NCBI GenBank assembly: GCA_016282145.1
Contig: JAEEJZ010000054.1
Location: forward strand, 1-34,345
DNA: 34,345 nucleotides
DNA from: Bacteroidales bacterium
Lineage (GTDB): Bacteria; Bacteroidota; Bacteroidia; Bacteroidales; UBA932
Direction: 5' to 3'
Positions 8,464 through 16,759 of the stretch are shown here, in pieces; the first letter of the stretch is position 1; every line of letters starts with the position of its first letter. Below the pieces are notes generated by a model. The model was not told where the DNA came from, ran no database searches, and was given only the letters and a program-made list of their open reading frames with translations. Position numbers and translations under genes: made by a program.

Positions 8464-9711
8464 TTATCCCAGGAACGAGATCAGTACACCGGCAGCGACG
8501 GCTGAGCCGATGACGCCGGAGATATTCGACGCCATACAGTAGTTCAGCACGTGATTCTTCGGATCGTACTTCGTGCTGATGCCGTTGCATACGCGGCTCG
8601 CCATCGGCACGGCGGACAGTCCGGTCGCACCCACCAGCGGATTGATCTTCTTTTTGGCGAAGAGGTTCCACACCTTCACCATGACGATACCGCTCGCAAT
8701 GCTCAGCGCAAAGGCGAGGAAGCCGCCGACGATGATGCCGAGCGTCTGCAGGTTCAGGAAAGCCTCCGCCGTCATCGTCGCACCTACGCAGAGTCCCAGG
8801 AAGATGGTCGCGGCGTTCATCAGTCCGTTGGACGCGACCTCGAAGAGGCGGCCGGTATCCGAACCGATTTCCTTGACCAGGTTACCGAACATCAGCATAC
8901 CGATGAGGGGAACCGCCGTCGGAACGAAGATGGCGACGATGGTCGTCACGGCGATGGGGAAGATAATCTTCACCACCCGCATATTCTTGATCTCCAACTT
9001 CTCCGGATACAGTTTATCCTGCTCCTTCATGTTGATCATCAATTCCTTGCGGCTGCAGGTCAGTTTGACCACCAGCGGGATGATGACCGGCACGAGGGCC
9101 ATGTAACTGTAGGCGGCGATGGCGATGGGACCCAGCAGATGCGGGGCCAGTTTGATCGTCGTAAAGATGGCCGTAGGACCGTCCGCCCCGCCGATGATGC
9201 CCAGTGAGCCCGCTTCCTGCGGGGTGAAGCCGAGCAGCAGGCTGGCGATGAGCACGGCAAAGATGCCGAACTGCGCCGCGGCGCCGAAGATGGCAAGTTT
9301 GAGGTTGCGCAGCATCGGGCCGAAGTCGGTCAGGGCGCCGACGCCCATGAAGATGATGGGTGGAAGCAGACCGGTCTTGATCAGGGCATAATAGAGATAG
9401 TTCATGATGCCCAGTTCGTGCGCCACCTTATGCAGGGGCATGTCCCAGATGATTTCCCGGGAGCCGTCAGCGAGGGTGACGAAGCCCTGTGAATCCGCCT
9501 GGATGACGCCCATCTCGCCGCCGGGGAAATTGGCGATCAGCACGCCGAAGGCGATGGGGACGAGCAGCAGCGGTTCGTACTTTTTCGCAATGCCCAGGTA
9601 CAGGAGGACAAAGGCGATGAAATACATCAGCAGGAAGGCGGGGGTGTCCGCGAGGTTGCTGATGGCGGTCATTTCATAGAGCCGCTCCAAGATATCAGAA
9701 AAACCCTGCAT
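8464..9711 (-). CDS. oadB: Sodium-translocating decarboxylase, beta subunit
   Basis: 415-residue multi-pass membrane subunit that couples decarboxylation of carboxybiotin to outward sodium transport. Residues required in the Klebsiella beta subunit are present with correct spacing: Asp177 in GGADGPTAIF, and Asn357, Gly361, Ser366, Arg373 in NPLVGATGLSAVPMASR, matching N373/G377/S382/R389. Start at the ATG at 9711, which follows the oadA stop by 4 bases; the upstream in-frame TTG at 9729 would overlap oadA. It ends tail-to-tail with the SDR gene, only 3 bases apart. Confidence 0.94.
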   Translation of the reverse strand: MQGFSDILERLYEMTAISNLADTPAFLLMYFIAFVLLYLGIAKKYEPLLLVPIAFGVLIANFPGGEMGVIQADSQGFVTLADGSREIIWDMPLHKVAHELGIMNYLYYALIKTGLLPPIIFMGVGALTDFGPMLRNLKLAIFGAAAQFGIFAVLIASLLLGFTPQEAGSLGIIGGADGPTAIFTTIKLAPHLLGPIAIAAYSYMALVPVIIPLVVKLTCSRKELMINMKEQDKLYPEKLEIKNMRVVKIIFPIAVTTIVAIFVPTAVPLIGMLMFGNLVKEIGSDTGRLFEVASNGLMNAATIFLGLCVGATMTAEAFLNLQTLGIIVGGFLAFALSIASGIVMVKVWNLFAKKKINPLVGATGLSAVPMASRVCNGISTKYDPKNHVLNYCMASNISGVIGSAVAAGVLISFLG

Positions 9712-9715
9712 AATA

Positions 9716-11554
9716 TCAACTGCGTGCAATCTTCATGATGACATCATCCTCTTCTATACTGTCGCCGTTCGCGGGGAGGATGGCGGTGATGACGCCGTCG
9801 AAGTCGGCGCAGACCGCATTCTGGATCTTCATCGCTTCGATGTAGCAGAGCGTGTCGCCGCGCTTGACGCTGTCGCCGACCTTGTGCGCCTTCTCCTGCG
9901 GATCCTTCGTGAGGAAGAATTTGCCGGAGAGGGGAGCGCTGAGGTCTTCGCCTTCGCCGGAAGCGGCAGCAGGGGCGGCAGCGGACTTCTCGGGCGCTTT
10001 GCCGTCATAGGCGACATCGAGGCGGTAACTCTTCCCGTCGAGGGTGACGGTGACTACCGAAGGCAGCGTGGCTGCGGCGGCAGGAGCGTTCTTCGCGGCC
10101 TTGCGCTTCGCGAGATCGGCTTCGAATTCGGCCTTCGCCTTGCCCGAACGGAAGTTCTCGTACTGCTCGGGATGCATCGCATATTCGAAGAGTTCCTCGT
10201 CGTCCTTGCCGGTATCCCAGCCCTTCTCCGCCATCCGCTTGCGGTATTCGTCCAGACAGTCCGGATAGTTGAGCTGCGGATCGGTCTGCAGGAATTCCCG
10301 TCCCTGGGCGGCGGCGAGCGCCTTGATTTCATCATCCACCTCGGCGGGCAGTTTGCCGGCCTTGCCGAGCACCATATCCCAGATCGTATCGGGGAAGATT
10401 TCCCAGCGCTTCTTGCCTTTCTCCATCTGGATCACGTTCATCAGGGAGAGGTTCTTGACGTACTGGGAGAAAGGCGTCACCAGCGTGGGATAGCCGACCT
10501 TGGGCCAGACATAGGCCACCTCGTCAAAGAGTTTGATGAGCAGCTGGTCCGTCGTGAGCGGTTCCTGTCCGTTCTTTTCCTTCCATTTGTTCAGGGAGGA
10601 GAGGTTGTCTTCCAGGTCCGTCATCAGGGAGCCCATCATACCGCCGGGCAGGCCGGGTTTGATGAGCAGGGAATTGTTCTCGCGGTTCAGGGCGGGGCAG
10701 TAGTAGCCCAGGAAGTCGTCCATCATCGCCTGAATCTGCGTGCGGGCGTCCATATAGGCTTCCATATTGATGTCCTTCACCTCGAATCCGGCATCCTTGA
10801 GCATTTCCTGCACGGCGATCACGTCCGCGTGTCCGGTACCCCAGGAGAGAGGCGACATACCTACATCGATGTAGTCGCAGCCTGCCTTGCAGACCTCGAG
10901 GATGGAAGCCATGCAGAAGCCGGGGCCGGCGTGCGAATGGTACTGGATGACGATATCCTTGCGATAGGCCTTGATGCCCGCGACAATTTTGCCGAGCGTT
11001 GCCGGACGTCCGATGCCCGCCATATCCTTGAGCGCGATTTCATCGGCACCGGCATCGATGAACTGCTTGGCCAGCGCGATGTAGTATTCGGCCGTATGGA
11101 CGGGGGAGTGCGTGATGCAGAGCGAAGCCTGCGCGATCATCCCCGCTTCGTGCGCATAGCCGATGGAGGGAATGACGTTGCGCGGATCGTTCAGCCCGCA
11201 GAAAATGCGGGTGATGTCGGTGCCCTGCGCCTTCTTTACCTTATAGAAGAGTTTGCGGAGATCCTTCGCACAGGGGGACATCCGCAGACCGTTGAGCGCA
11301 CGGTCCAGCATATGGGTCTGGATGCCCGCCTCGTGGAAGGGCTTCGTCCACTCCCGGACGGAGATATTGGGATTCTCGCCATACAGGAGGTTCACCTGCT
11401 CGAAGCCGCCGCCGTTGGTCTCGACGCGGTCGAAACAGCCCATGCGGATGATTGCCGGCGCAATTTTAACAAGTTGGTCGACGCGCGGCTGATATTTGCC
11501 CGCGCTCTGCCACATATCCCGGAATACCAGGCTGAATTTGACTTCTCTTCCCAT
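9716..11554 (-). CDS. oadA: Oxaloacetate decarboxylase alpha subunit / biotin-dependent carboxyltransferase
   Basis: 612-residue fusion of an N-terminal carboxyltransferase TIM barrel and a C-terminal biotinyl domain. Barrel motifs are FRDMWQS (RDxxQS metal-binding motif), ALKDMAGIG and YHSHAGPGF. The biotin motif is EAMKIQ with the predicted biotinylated Lys576, 36 residues from the C-terminus as usual. An alanine/lysine-rich linker (about 480-540) joins them. This variant is annotated in Bacteroidota either as pyruvate carboxylase subunit B or oxaloacetate decarboxylase alpha. With genes for gamma and beta pump subunits on both sides, a sodium-pumping decarboxylase is the better reading. 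True substrate (oxaloacetate or methylmalonyl-CoA) is inferred, not shown. Confidence 0.92.
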   Translation of the reverse strand: MGREVKFSLVFRDMWQSAGKYQPRVDQLVKIAPAIIRMGCFDRVETNGGGFEQVNLLYGENPNISVREWTKPFHEAGIQTHMLDRALNGLRMSPCAKDLRKLFYKVKKAQGTDITRIFCGLNDPRNVIPSIGYAHEAGMIAQASLCITHSPVHTAEYYIALAKQFIDAGADEIALKDMAGIGRPATLGKIVAGIKAYRKDIVIQYHSHAGPGFCMASILEVCKAGCDYIDVGMSPLSWGTGHADVIAVQEMLKDAGFEVKDINMEAYMDARTQIQAMMDDFLGYYCPALNRENNSLLIKPGLPGGMMGSLMTDLEDNLSSLNKWKEKNGQEPLTTDQLLIKLFDEVAYVWPKVGYPTLVTPFSQYVKNLSLMNVIQMEKGKKRWEIFPDTIWDMVLGKAGKLPAEVDDEIKALAAAQGREFLQTDPQLNYPDCLDEYRKRMAEKGWDTGKDDEELFEYAMHPEQYENFRSGKAKAEFEADLAKRKAAKNAPAAAATLPSVVTVTLDGKSYRLDVAYDGKAPEKSAAAPAAASGEGEDLSAPLSGKFFLTKDPQEKAHKVGDSVKRGDTLCYIEAMKIQNAVCADFDGVITAILPANGDSIEEDDVIMKIARS

Positions 11555-11556
11555 AT

Positions 11557-11790
11557 CTACAGTTCAGTGATTTTCGTGATTCTACCTTTGCCGCCGGTCA
11601 GTTGTGCCACAGCGGCCTCTAAGATGGGCCTCGCATCGAAGGACGCCTTGGGGGCAGCCTCCGCTTCCGGAGCCATCTTGTTGACCAGGGAGATGATGAG
11701 GCGGCTGCCGTAAATGACAATCAAGAGGATGCAGAACACCGTCACCATCCCGACCCCCATCAGTAATAATCCCACTCCTAAATTTTCCAT
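11557..11790 (-). CDS. oadG: Sodium-pump decarboxylase gamma subunit
   Basis: 77-residue small membrane protein with one N-terminal transmembrane helix (about residues 5-28) followed by a soluble tail. Size, topology and position ahead of oadA and oadB identify it as the gamma subunit that holds the alpha and beta subunits together. It lacks the long proline/histidine-rich zinc-binding tail of the Klebsiella subunit. It is the first gene of the operon and follows an unusual structured leader (11791-11899). The stop lies 2 bases from the oadA start. Confidence 0.88.
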   Translation of the reverse strand: MENLGVGLLLMGVGMVTVFCILLIVIYGSRLIISLVNKMAPEAEAAPKASFDARPILEAAVAQLTGGKGRITKITEL

Positions 11791-11899
11791 TGCATTGCGC
11801 GATTAAATAGGGTACAGCATAAGGATGCATTTACCCGGATAGGGTCGCGAAGCGACAAGCATCCGTTGCTGCACCCTATGTCTGCCATTAAGCAATGCA
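11791..11899 (-). promoter_or_regulatory. Structured leader of the oadGAB operon (long imperfect inverted repeat)
   Basis: Read on the minus strand, the main arms are 11879-11858 and 11828-11807. They pair as 7 bp (ATAGGGT with ACCCTAT), 6 bp including one G-U, a small internal loop, then 6 bp (GGATGC with GCATCC). The middle holds a small hairpin, GTCGC-TTC-GCGAC (11855-11843). ACCCTAT occurs twice (11845-11839 and 11813-11807), so the single 5' ATAGGGT (11879-11873) can pair with either copy but not both. An outer 8-base repeat (TGCATTGC, 11791-11798; GCAATGCA, 11892-11899) flanks the whole and ends 1 base before the oadG start codon. Seen: the repeats. Inferred: a regulatory RNA or operator. 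No known riboswitch class recognised. Confidence 0.6.
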
Positions 11900-11905
11900 A
11901 AAATA
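11898..11905 (-). promoter_or_regulatory. Promoter -7 element for oadGAB
   Basis: TATTTTTG on the minus strand is an exact match to the Bacteroidota -7 consensus TAnnTTTG. Transcription would begin near 11893, giving a leader of about 100 bases that contains the inverted repeat. No good -33 TTTG was found at 19-21 bases upstream. Confidence 0.5.
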
Positions 11906-11944
11906 GCGAATCTGTTTCAGAAATCCCGACATGTTCTTAACTTG

Positions 11945-11977
11945 TTGAAAAGTTTCGACGATTAATGGCTAAATTCG
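11945..11977 (+). promoter_or_regulatory. Promoter for the nucleobase salvage operon
   Basis: TAAATTCG (11970-11977) fits a relaxed -7 consensus (TAnnTTyG). A TTG at 11945-11947 lies 22 bases upstream, slightly wide for the -33 element. The distance to the permease ATG at 12006 is about 28 bases. This is the best plus-strand match in the divergent intergenic region. Confidence 0.45.
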
Positions 11978-12005
11978 CAGTCGGAAATTTCAATCCAACT
12001 TCATA

Positions 12006-13406
12006 ATGTCACAACAACAAAGTTCCCAAGCCATTTACGACGCCCGTACGCTGGGTCGTCCGAAAATGCTTCTTTTGGGATTCCAGCACATGTTCGCCAT
12101 GTTCGGCGCAACGGTCCTGGTTCCCGCGCTTACAGGACTTTCCGTCAGCGCAACTCTTCTCTTCGCCGGCCTCGGCACACTCCTGTTCCACCTGATGACC
12201 AAGATGAAGGTCCCCGCGTTCCTCGGTTCGTCGTTCGCCTTCATCGGAGGATACGCAGCAGTAGTAGCAACAGGAGCAGCCCAGGGTCTTGACCAGGCTG
12301 CTTCTTTGCCGTATGCCTGTATCGGTGTCTTCTTCGCCGGTCTGGTGTACTTCATTCTGGCCGCTTTCATCAAGGTGTTCGGCGTCAAGAAGGTGATGCG
12401 TTACTTCCCGCCGGTCGTCACCGGTCCCATCATCATCGCGATCGGTCTGACACTCTCCGGCTCCGCCATCAACAACTGCACCACCAACTGGTGGATTGCG
12501 CTGCTGGCCATCGTCATCATCGTCATCTGCAACATCTGGGGCAAGGGCATGATCCGCATCATCCCCGTGCTGATGGGTGTCATGGGTTCATATATCGTTG
12601 CCGCCTGCTTCGGCCTGGTGGATTTCTCCCAGGTCGGCGAGGCCGCCTGGATCGGTGCTCCTTTCCAGATGGAGAACACCGCCTTCCACGTGCTGGTCAA
12701 TCCCAACTGGGGTCTGGTCATCACCGCCATCATCACCATCCTGCCCATTTCGCTGGCCACGATGATCGAGCACATCGGCGATATGTGCGCCATCTCCAGC
12801 ACGACCGGCACCAACTACCTGGAAGATCCGGGTCTGCACCGCACCCTGATGGGTGATGGTCTGGCCACCGCGCTGGCTTCCCTGTTCGGCGCTCCCGCCA
12901 ATACGACCTACGGCGAGAATACCGGCGTGCTGAACCTCACCAAGGTCTTCGATCCGAGGGTCATCCGCATCGCGGCCCTGCTCGCCATCCTCTTCTCCTT
13001 CTGCCCGAAGTTCTCCGCCATCGTTTCGGCGATGCCTGCGGCGACCATCGGCGGTGTCTCGATGGTGCTCTACGGTATGATTTCCGCCGTCGGTGTGCGC
13101 AATCTCGTGGAGAACAAGGTGGACCTGACCATATCCCGTAACCTGATCGTGGCGGCCGTCATCCTGGTGCTCGCCATCGGGATCAACTACGGCCCCGGCA
13201 GCATCTCCTTCACCGTCGGCGGCACGACCATCGCCCTTTCCGGTCTTGCGGTCGCCGCTGTGGTGGGTATCCTCATGAACGCCTTCCTGCCCGGCAAGGA
13301 TTATGAATTCGGCAGCAACCTCCGCGGTGACATTACGGTCAACCTGGGCGGTTCTACCCGTAACCCGAACTGGAGGGAGGAACGTCCCGATCTGGCTAAA
13401 CTGTAA
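12006..13406 (+). CDS. uraA: Uracil/xanthine permease, NCS2 family (UraA-like)
   Basis: 466-residue proton-coupled nucleobase symporter with about 12-14 membrane segments. Two substrate/proton glutamates of UraA are conserved at Glu255 (MIEHIGD) and Glu304 (TYGENTGVL). They are 49 residues apart, exactly as Glu241 and Glu290 in E. coli UraA. The N-terminal GATVLVPALTG motif is also present. First gene of an operon with apt, a Tsx-like barrel and a purine permease. Uracil is the likely substrate; xanthine cannot be excluded by sequence reading. Confidence 0.92.
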   Translation: MSQQQSSQAIYDARTLGRPKMLLLGFQHMFAMFGATVLVPALTGLSVSATLLFAGLGTLLFHLMTKMKVPAFLGSSFAFIGGYAAVVATGAAQGLDQAASLPYACIGVFFAGLVYFILAAFIKVFGVKKVMRYFPPVVTGPIIIAIGLTLSGSAINNCTTNWWIALLAIVIIVICNIWGKGMIRIIPVLMGVMGSYIVAACFGLVDFSQVGEAAWIGAPFQMENTAFHVLVNPNWGLVITAIITILPISLATMIEHIGDMCAISSTTGTNYLEDPGLHRTLMGDGLATALASLFGAPANTTYGENTGVLNLTKVFDPRVIRIAALLAILFSFCPKFSAIVSAMPAATIGGVSMVLYGMISAVGVRNLVENKVDLTISRNLIVAAVILVLAIGINYGPGSISFTVGGTTIALSGLAVAAVVGILMNAFLPGKDYEFGSNLRGDITVNLGGSTRNPNWREERPDLAKL

Positions 13407-13409
13407 GCA

Positions 13410-13949
13410 ATGACGACGGAAGAACTCAAGGAACACATCCGGGTGGTGCCTGACTTTCCCATCAAGGGAATCATGTTTCAGGATATCAGCACCCTGATGA
13501 AAGACAAGGACTGCCTGAAGGAATTGCTGGACCGTCTGTACGAGCACTACAAGGACAAAGGCATCACCAAGGTCATCGGTATCGAGTCCCGCGGTTATAT
13601 TCTCGGAGCGGCCCTGGCCGTCCGTCTGGGGGCTGGTTTCGTGATGGCCCGCAAACCGGGCAAACTGCCCGCGGAAACACTCCGCGAGACCTATGCCAAG
13701 GAGTATGGTACCGACGCCCTGGAAATCCATAAGGATGCCATCTCGGAAGACGATGTCTGCCTGATTCACGACGATCTGCTGGCGACCGGCGGAACTACTG
13801 CTGCCGGCCTGCGCCTCGTGCGGAAGTTCAACCCCCGCGCCGTGTACATCAGTTTCCTCATAGACCTGGTGGACTGCCCGCGCGCTGCGAATTACAGCGA
13901 AGGAGCGGAAGTGTTCTCCGTACTGGAAGTCATAGAAAATCCTAAATAA
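13410..13949 (+). CDS. apt: Adenine phosphoribosyltransferase
   Basis: Makes AMP from adenine and PRPP. The 179-residue length is standard for Apt. Motifs are PIKGIMFQDISTLM near the N-terminus, IGIESRGYILG in the hood/PRPP region (about 51-61) and the PRPP loop LIHDDLLATGGTT (about 114-126). It starts 3 bases after the permease stop. With the flanking transporters it completes import and capture of purine bases. Confidence 0.96.
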   Translation: MTTEELKEHIRVVPDFPIKGIMFQDISTLMKDKDCLKELLDRLYEHYKDKGITKVIGIESRGYILGAALAVRLGAGFVMARKPGKLPAETLRETYAKEYGTDALEIHKDAISEDDVCLIHDDLLATGGTTAAGLRLVRKFNPRAVYISFLIDLVDCPRAANYSEGAEVFSVLEVIENPK

Positions 13950-13969
13950 ACCTATAAATTATTCAAGAG

Positions 13970-14842
13970 ATGAGAAAATCCTTTCTTGTAGCACTGGCCG
14001 CGACGATGCTCTTCGGCGGTGCAGCCTTCGCCAAGGACAAAGAGGCGAAATCTACGATGTTCAACGGTTCCACCAACATCCAGCTCTTCTATGACCTGGG
14101 GGTGGACCGCAACTGCGTCACCACGACGGTGGAAGGTTTCTACAACGATCCCTGGGGTAACACCTTCTTCTTCATCGACCACGATTTCCCCGTAAAGGGA
14201 GATGAGGCGAAGTCTCCTACCGGAACCTATTGGGAAATTGCCCGTTGCCTCAATTTCTGGCAGAACACCAAACTTGGCGGCCTCAGCCTCCAGGTGGAGT
14301 ACAACGGCGGAGTTTACAGGAACTTTACCATCAACCACGCCTTCCTGGCCGGTGTGGATTATTTCCTCCACAGCAAGGATTTCCGCAACACCTTTAATTT
14401 CAAGCTCCTCTACAAGCACATTTTCTATGGTGAGGGCTTCTATGGGAATTATGAGACCGGTCCTCTCGGACTGAAGATCCCTAAAATGGAAACCAACCAT
14501 CAGACCCTCGTTCCCCTCCAGTTTACCTTTGTCTGGGGTATGCACGATCTCTTCGGCGCCAAGGGGCTTACATTCAGCGGCTTCCTGGATATCTGGGGAG
14601 AGGATACCTGGGTGCGTCCGATTCACAAATTCGATAACGGCAGCTGGGGCGTTGATTATGGCGAAGAAGCCGAAATCGCCCACTGCGTGCTGATCTCCGA
14701 GCCTCAGCTCTGGTACTCCGTCGGCCAGCATTTCGGCTGCCCGAACCTCAACATCGGCGGCGAGCTGGAGCTTTCCTGGAACTTCGGCGGTGTCAAGAAC
14801 TTCATGGCCCGTCCCTGCCTCGGTGTGAAGTGGGTCTTCTAA
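13970..14842 (+). CDS. DUF5020/Tsx-like outer membrane beta-barrel (putative nucleobase/nucleoside channel)
   Basis: 290-residue exported protein with a signal peptide (hydrophobic core LVALAATMLF, cleavage after GAAFA). The rest is alternating aromatic/polar strands typical of a small outer membrane barrel, ending in a C-terminal phenylalanine (VKWVF). It resembles the Bacteroidota DUF5020 family, related to the E. coli nucleoside channel Tsx. Its place between apt and a purine permease supports a role as outer membrane pore for nucleobases or nucleosides. Family and barrel are fairly clear; substrate is inferred from context. Confidence 0.75.
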   Translation: MRKSFLVALAATMLFGGAAFAKDKEAKSTMFNGSTNIQLFYDLGVDRNCVTTTVEGFYNDPWGNTFFFIDHDFPVKGDEAKSPTGTYWEIARCLNFWQNTKLGGLSLQVEYNGGVYRNFTINHAFLAGVDYFLHSKDFRNTFNFKLLYKHIFYGEGFYGNYETGPLGLKIPKMETNHQTLVPLQFTFVWGMHDLFGAKGLTFSGFLDIWGEDTWVRPIHKFDNGSWGVDYGEEAEIAHCVLISEPQLWYSVGQHFGCPNLNIGGELELSWNFGGVKNFMARPCLGVKWVF

Positions 14843-14853
14843 TTCCCTGAGCA

Positions 14854-16197
14854 ATGGCTAATTTCCTGGCTAAAGCTTTTGGCTTTGATGCCACCAAGCA
14901 CGATGTCCGCACAGAAATCATAGCGGGCATCACCACCTTCCTTACGATGGCCTATATCCTGGCCGTCAACCCTGCCATCTTCGGTAATCTGGGTGCGATC
15001 CTCGGTCCCGAAAAAGGCATGCCCGTCGGGGCTGTCTTTACCGCTACCGCCCTGGCCGCCTTCGTGGCGACGATGGTGATGGCCTTCTATGCCAAGAAGC
15101 CCTTCGCCCTGGCGCCCGGTATGGGCCTGAATGCCTTCTTCGTCTTCACCGTCTGCGTGACGATGGGCTACAGCTGGCAGTTCGCCCTGACCGCCGTCCT
15201 TATCGAAGGTATCATCTTCATCATCCTTTCGGCGACGAAGGTCCGTACCTGGATCCTGAATTCCATCCCTGTCAGTATGAAGCATGCGATCGGCGCCGGT
15301 ATCGGCCTGTTCATCGCATTCATCGGCCTGCAGAATGCCGGGATTATCGTCAACAATGACGCTACGCTCGTAGGGCTTGGCAAACTCACCGAAGGCAAGG
15401 CGCTGCTCGGCGTAATCGGCCTGGTGATTTCCGGAACCCTGGCGATGCTGCACGTCCGCGGCGGTATCCTGCTCGGAATCCTTTCGACCGCCGTCATCGG
15501 AATCTTCATCAAGGATCCCGCCACCGGCGCGGCCATCACCCAGTTCAATGGCGTCGTTTCGATGCCGGACAGCGTCCGTCCCACCTTCTGCCAGTTCGAG
15601 TGGAACCAGATTCTCACGGTGGATATGTGGGTGGTCGTGCTGACCTTCCTCTTCATCGATATGTTCGACACGATGGGAACCGTCGTCGGCGTGAGCCAGA
15701 AGGCCGGTTTCGTGGATGAAAAGGGCAATATTGAAGGCGCTGAGAAAGTGTTTATGTCCGATGCCATCGGCACCGTCGTCGGTGCCTGCCTCGGTACCAG
15801 CACCACCACGACCTATGTCGAAAGTGCTGCGGGTGTCGGCCAGGGTGGCCGTACGGGCCTTACCGCCTTTACGGCGGCCATCTGCTTCGGCATCGCTCTC
15901 TTTTTCTCGCCTTTGTTCCTGGCCATTCCGGGTGCTGCAACGGCTCCTGCGCTCATTATCGTCGGTATGATGATGATGAATCCTGTCCGGCAGATTGACT
16001 GGCTGAACTACCGTGAGAGCATCCCCGCCTTCCTGACGGTCGTGATCATGCCGCTGGCCTACTCGATTTCCGACGGTATCCTCATCGGCGTCATCTCCTA
16101 CGTGGTGCTGTACGCCCTCTCCGGCAAATGGAAGAGCATCAGCCCCACCATGTGGGTCCTGGCCGTCCTCTTCATTTTAAAGTATATCTTTATATAG
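14854..16197 (+). CDS. Purine (hypoxanthine/guanine/adenine) permease, AzgA/PbuG-type NCS2
   Basis: 447-residue membrane transporter. The N-terminus, with REIIAG-like spacing (RTEIIAGITTFLTMAYILAV near residue 20), is the hallmark of the AzgA/PbuG branch. Other motifs are FALAPGMGLNAFF and, in the second half, FIDMFDTMGT and GTSTTTTYVESAAG. It is last in the operon and is followed by a clear terminator hairpin. Purine specificity follows from the subfamily and the neighbouring apt gene; which base is preferred is unknown. Confidence 0.92.
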   Translation: MANFLAKAFGFDATKHDVRTEIIAGITTFLTMAYILAVNPAIFGNLGAILGPEKGMPVGAVFTATALAAFVATMVMAFYAKKPFALAPGMGLNAFFVFTVCVTMGYSWQFALTAVLIEGIIFIILSATKVRTWILNSIPVSMKHAIGAGIGLFIAFIGLQNAGIIVNNDATLVGLGKLTEGKALLGVIGLVISGTLAMLHVRGGILLGILSTAVIGIFIKDPATGAAITQFNGVVSMPDSVRPTFCQFEWNQILTVDMWVVVLTFLFIDMFDTMGTVVGVSQKAGFVDEKGNIEGAEKVFMSDAIGTVVGACLGTSTTTTYVESAAGVGQGGRTGLTAFTAAICFGIALFFSPLFLAIPGAATAPALIIVGMMMMNPVRQIDWLNYRESIPAFLTVVIMPLAYSISDGILIGVISYVVLYALSGKWKSISPTMWVLAVLFILKYIFI

Positions 16198-16235
16198 GCG
16201 ATTGACCATATCCTGGCATTACGCCTGGTTTTGAG

Positions 16236-16271
16236 AGAGTGGCTGCCCATCGGCGGTCACTCTTTGTATTT
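16236..16271 (+). terminator. Rho-independent-type terminator after the nucleobase operon
   Basis: A 12-bp stem with two G-U pairs: 16236-16247 pairs with 16252-16263, with loop CATC. It is followed by a T-rich tract (ttgtattt). It lies 38 bases after the permease stop. The minus-strand copy lacks a following T-run, so it mainly serves the plus-strand operon. Confidence 0.75.
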
Positions 16272-16321
16272 AATACCCCTTCCGTTCGCGTCGATGGCGG
16301 GTACGCCGACGCCTCCCGTGA

Positions 16322-16759
16322 TTATTTCCGCCGCTCCTTGAAGAAATCGCTGACGAGGGCGGAACAGTCTTCGGCGAGGATGCCGGAAACGACCTCCGTC
16401 TTGGGATGCAGTAAGGAGGGGGAGAAAAGAGAGTAGCCGCGTTTGGGATCGGGCGCCCCATAGACCAGCCGCCCCAACTGGCTCCAGTTCATCGCGGCTG
16501 CGCACATCGGGCAGGGCTCCACGGTGACGTACAGCGTACAGCCTTCCAGATACTTTCCGCCGATGGCCTCCGTCGCCGCCGTAATGGCAATCATTTCCGC
16601 GTGGGCGGTGGCATCGTGCAGACGCTCGGTAATATTATGTCCTTTGGCGATGACGCGGCCGCGGCTGACGACCACCGCACCGATGGGAATCTCTTCCTCG
16701 GCGGCCGCCTCGCGCGCTTCGCGCAGCGCTTCCTGCATGAATTTCAAATCGTCGTTCAT
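16322..16759 (-). CDS. tadA: tRNA-specific adenosine deaminase / nucleoside deaminase
   Basis: 145-residue zinc deaminase of the cytidine-deaminase fold. Zinc and catalytic residues are His53-Ala-Glu55 (HAEM) and Cys83/Cys86 in EPCPMC. IPIGAVVV near residue 24 and the overall length fit TadA, which converts A34 to inosine in tRNA-Arg. A guanine deaminase-type role is less likely given these motifs but cannot be fully ruled out. The start overlaps the stop of the upstream hydrolase gene by 4 bases. Confidence 0.88.
   Translation of the reverse strand: MNDDLKFMQEALREAREAAAEEEIPIGAVVVSRGRVIAKGHNITERLHDATAHAEMIAITAATEAIGGKYLEGCTLYVTVEPCPMCAAAMNWSQLGRLVYGAPDPKRGYSLFSPSLLHPKTEVVSGILAEDCSALVSDFFKERRK

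Noticed and set aside
9884..11713. 609-codon open frame on the plus strand antisense to oadA
   Set aside because: oadA carries barrel and biotin motifs in the other strand; the plus frame has no family features.
12006..12010. Idea that the 11791-11899 inverted repeat is in the leader of the uracil permease
   Set aside because: The best plus-strand promoter (11945-11977) lies downstream of the repeat, so the repeat would not be in that transcript.
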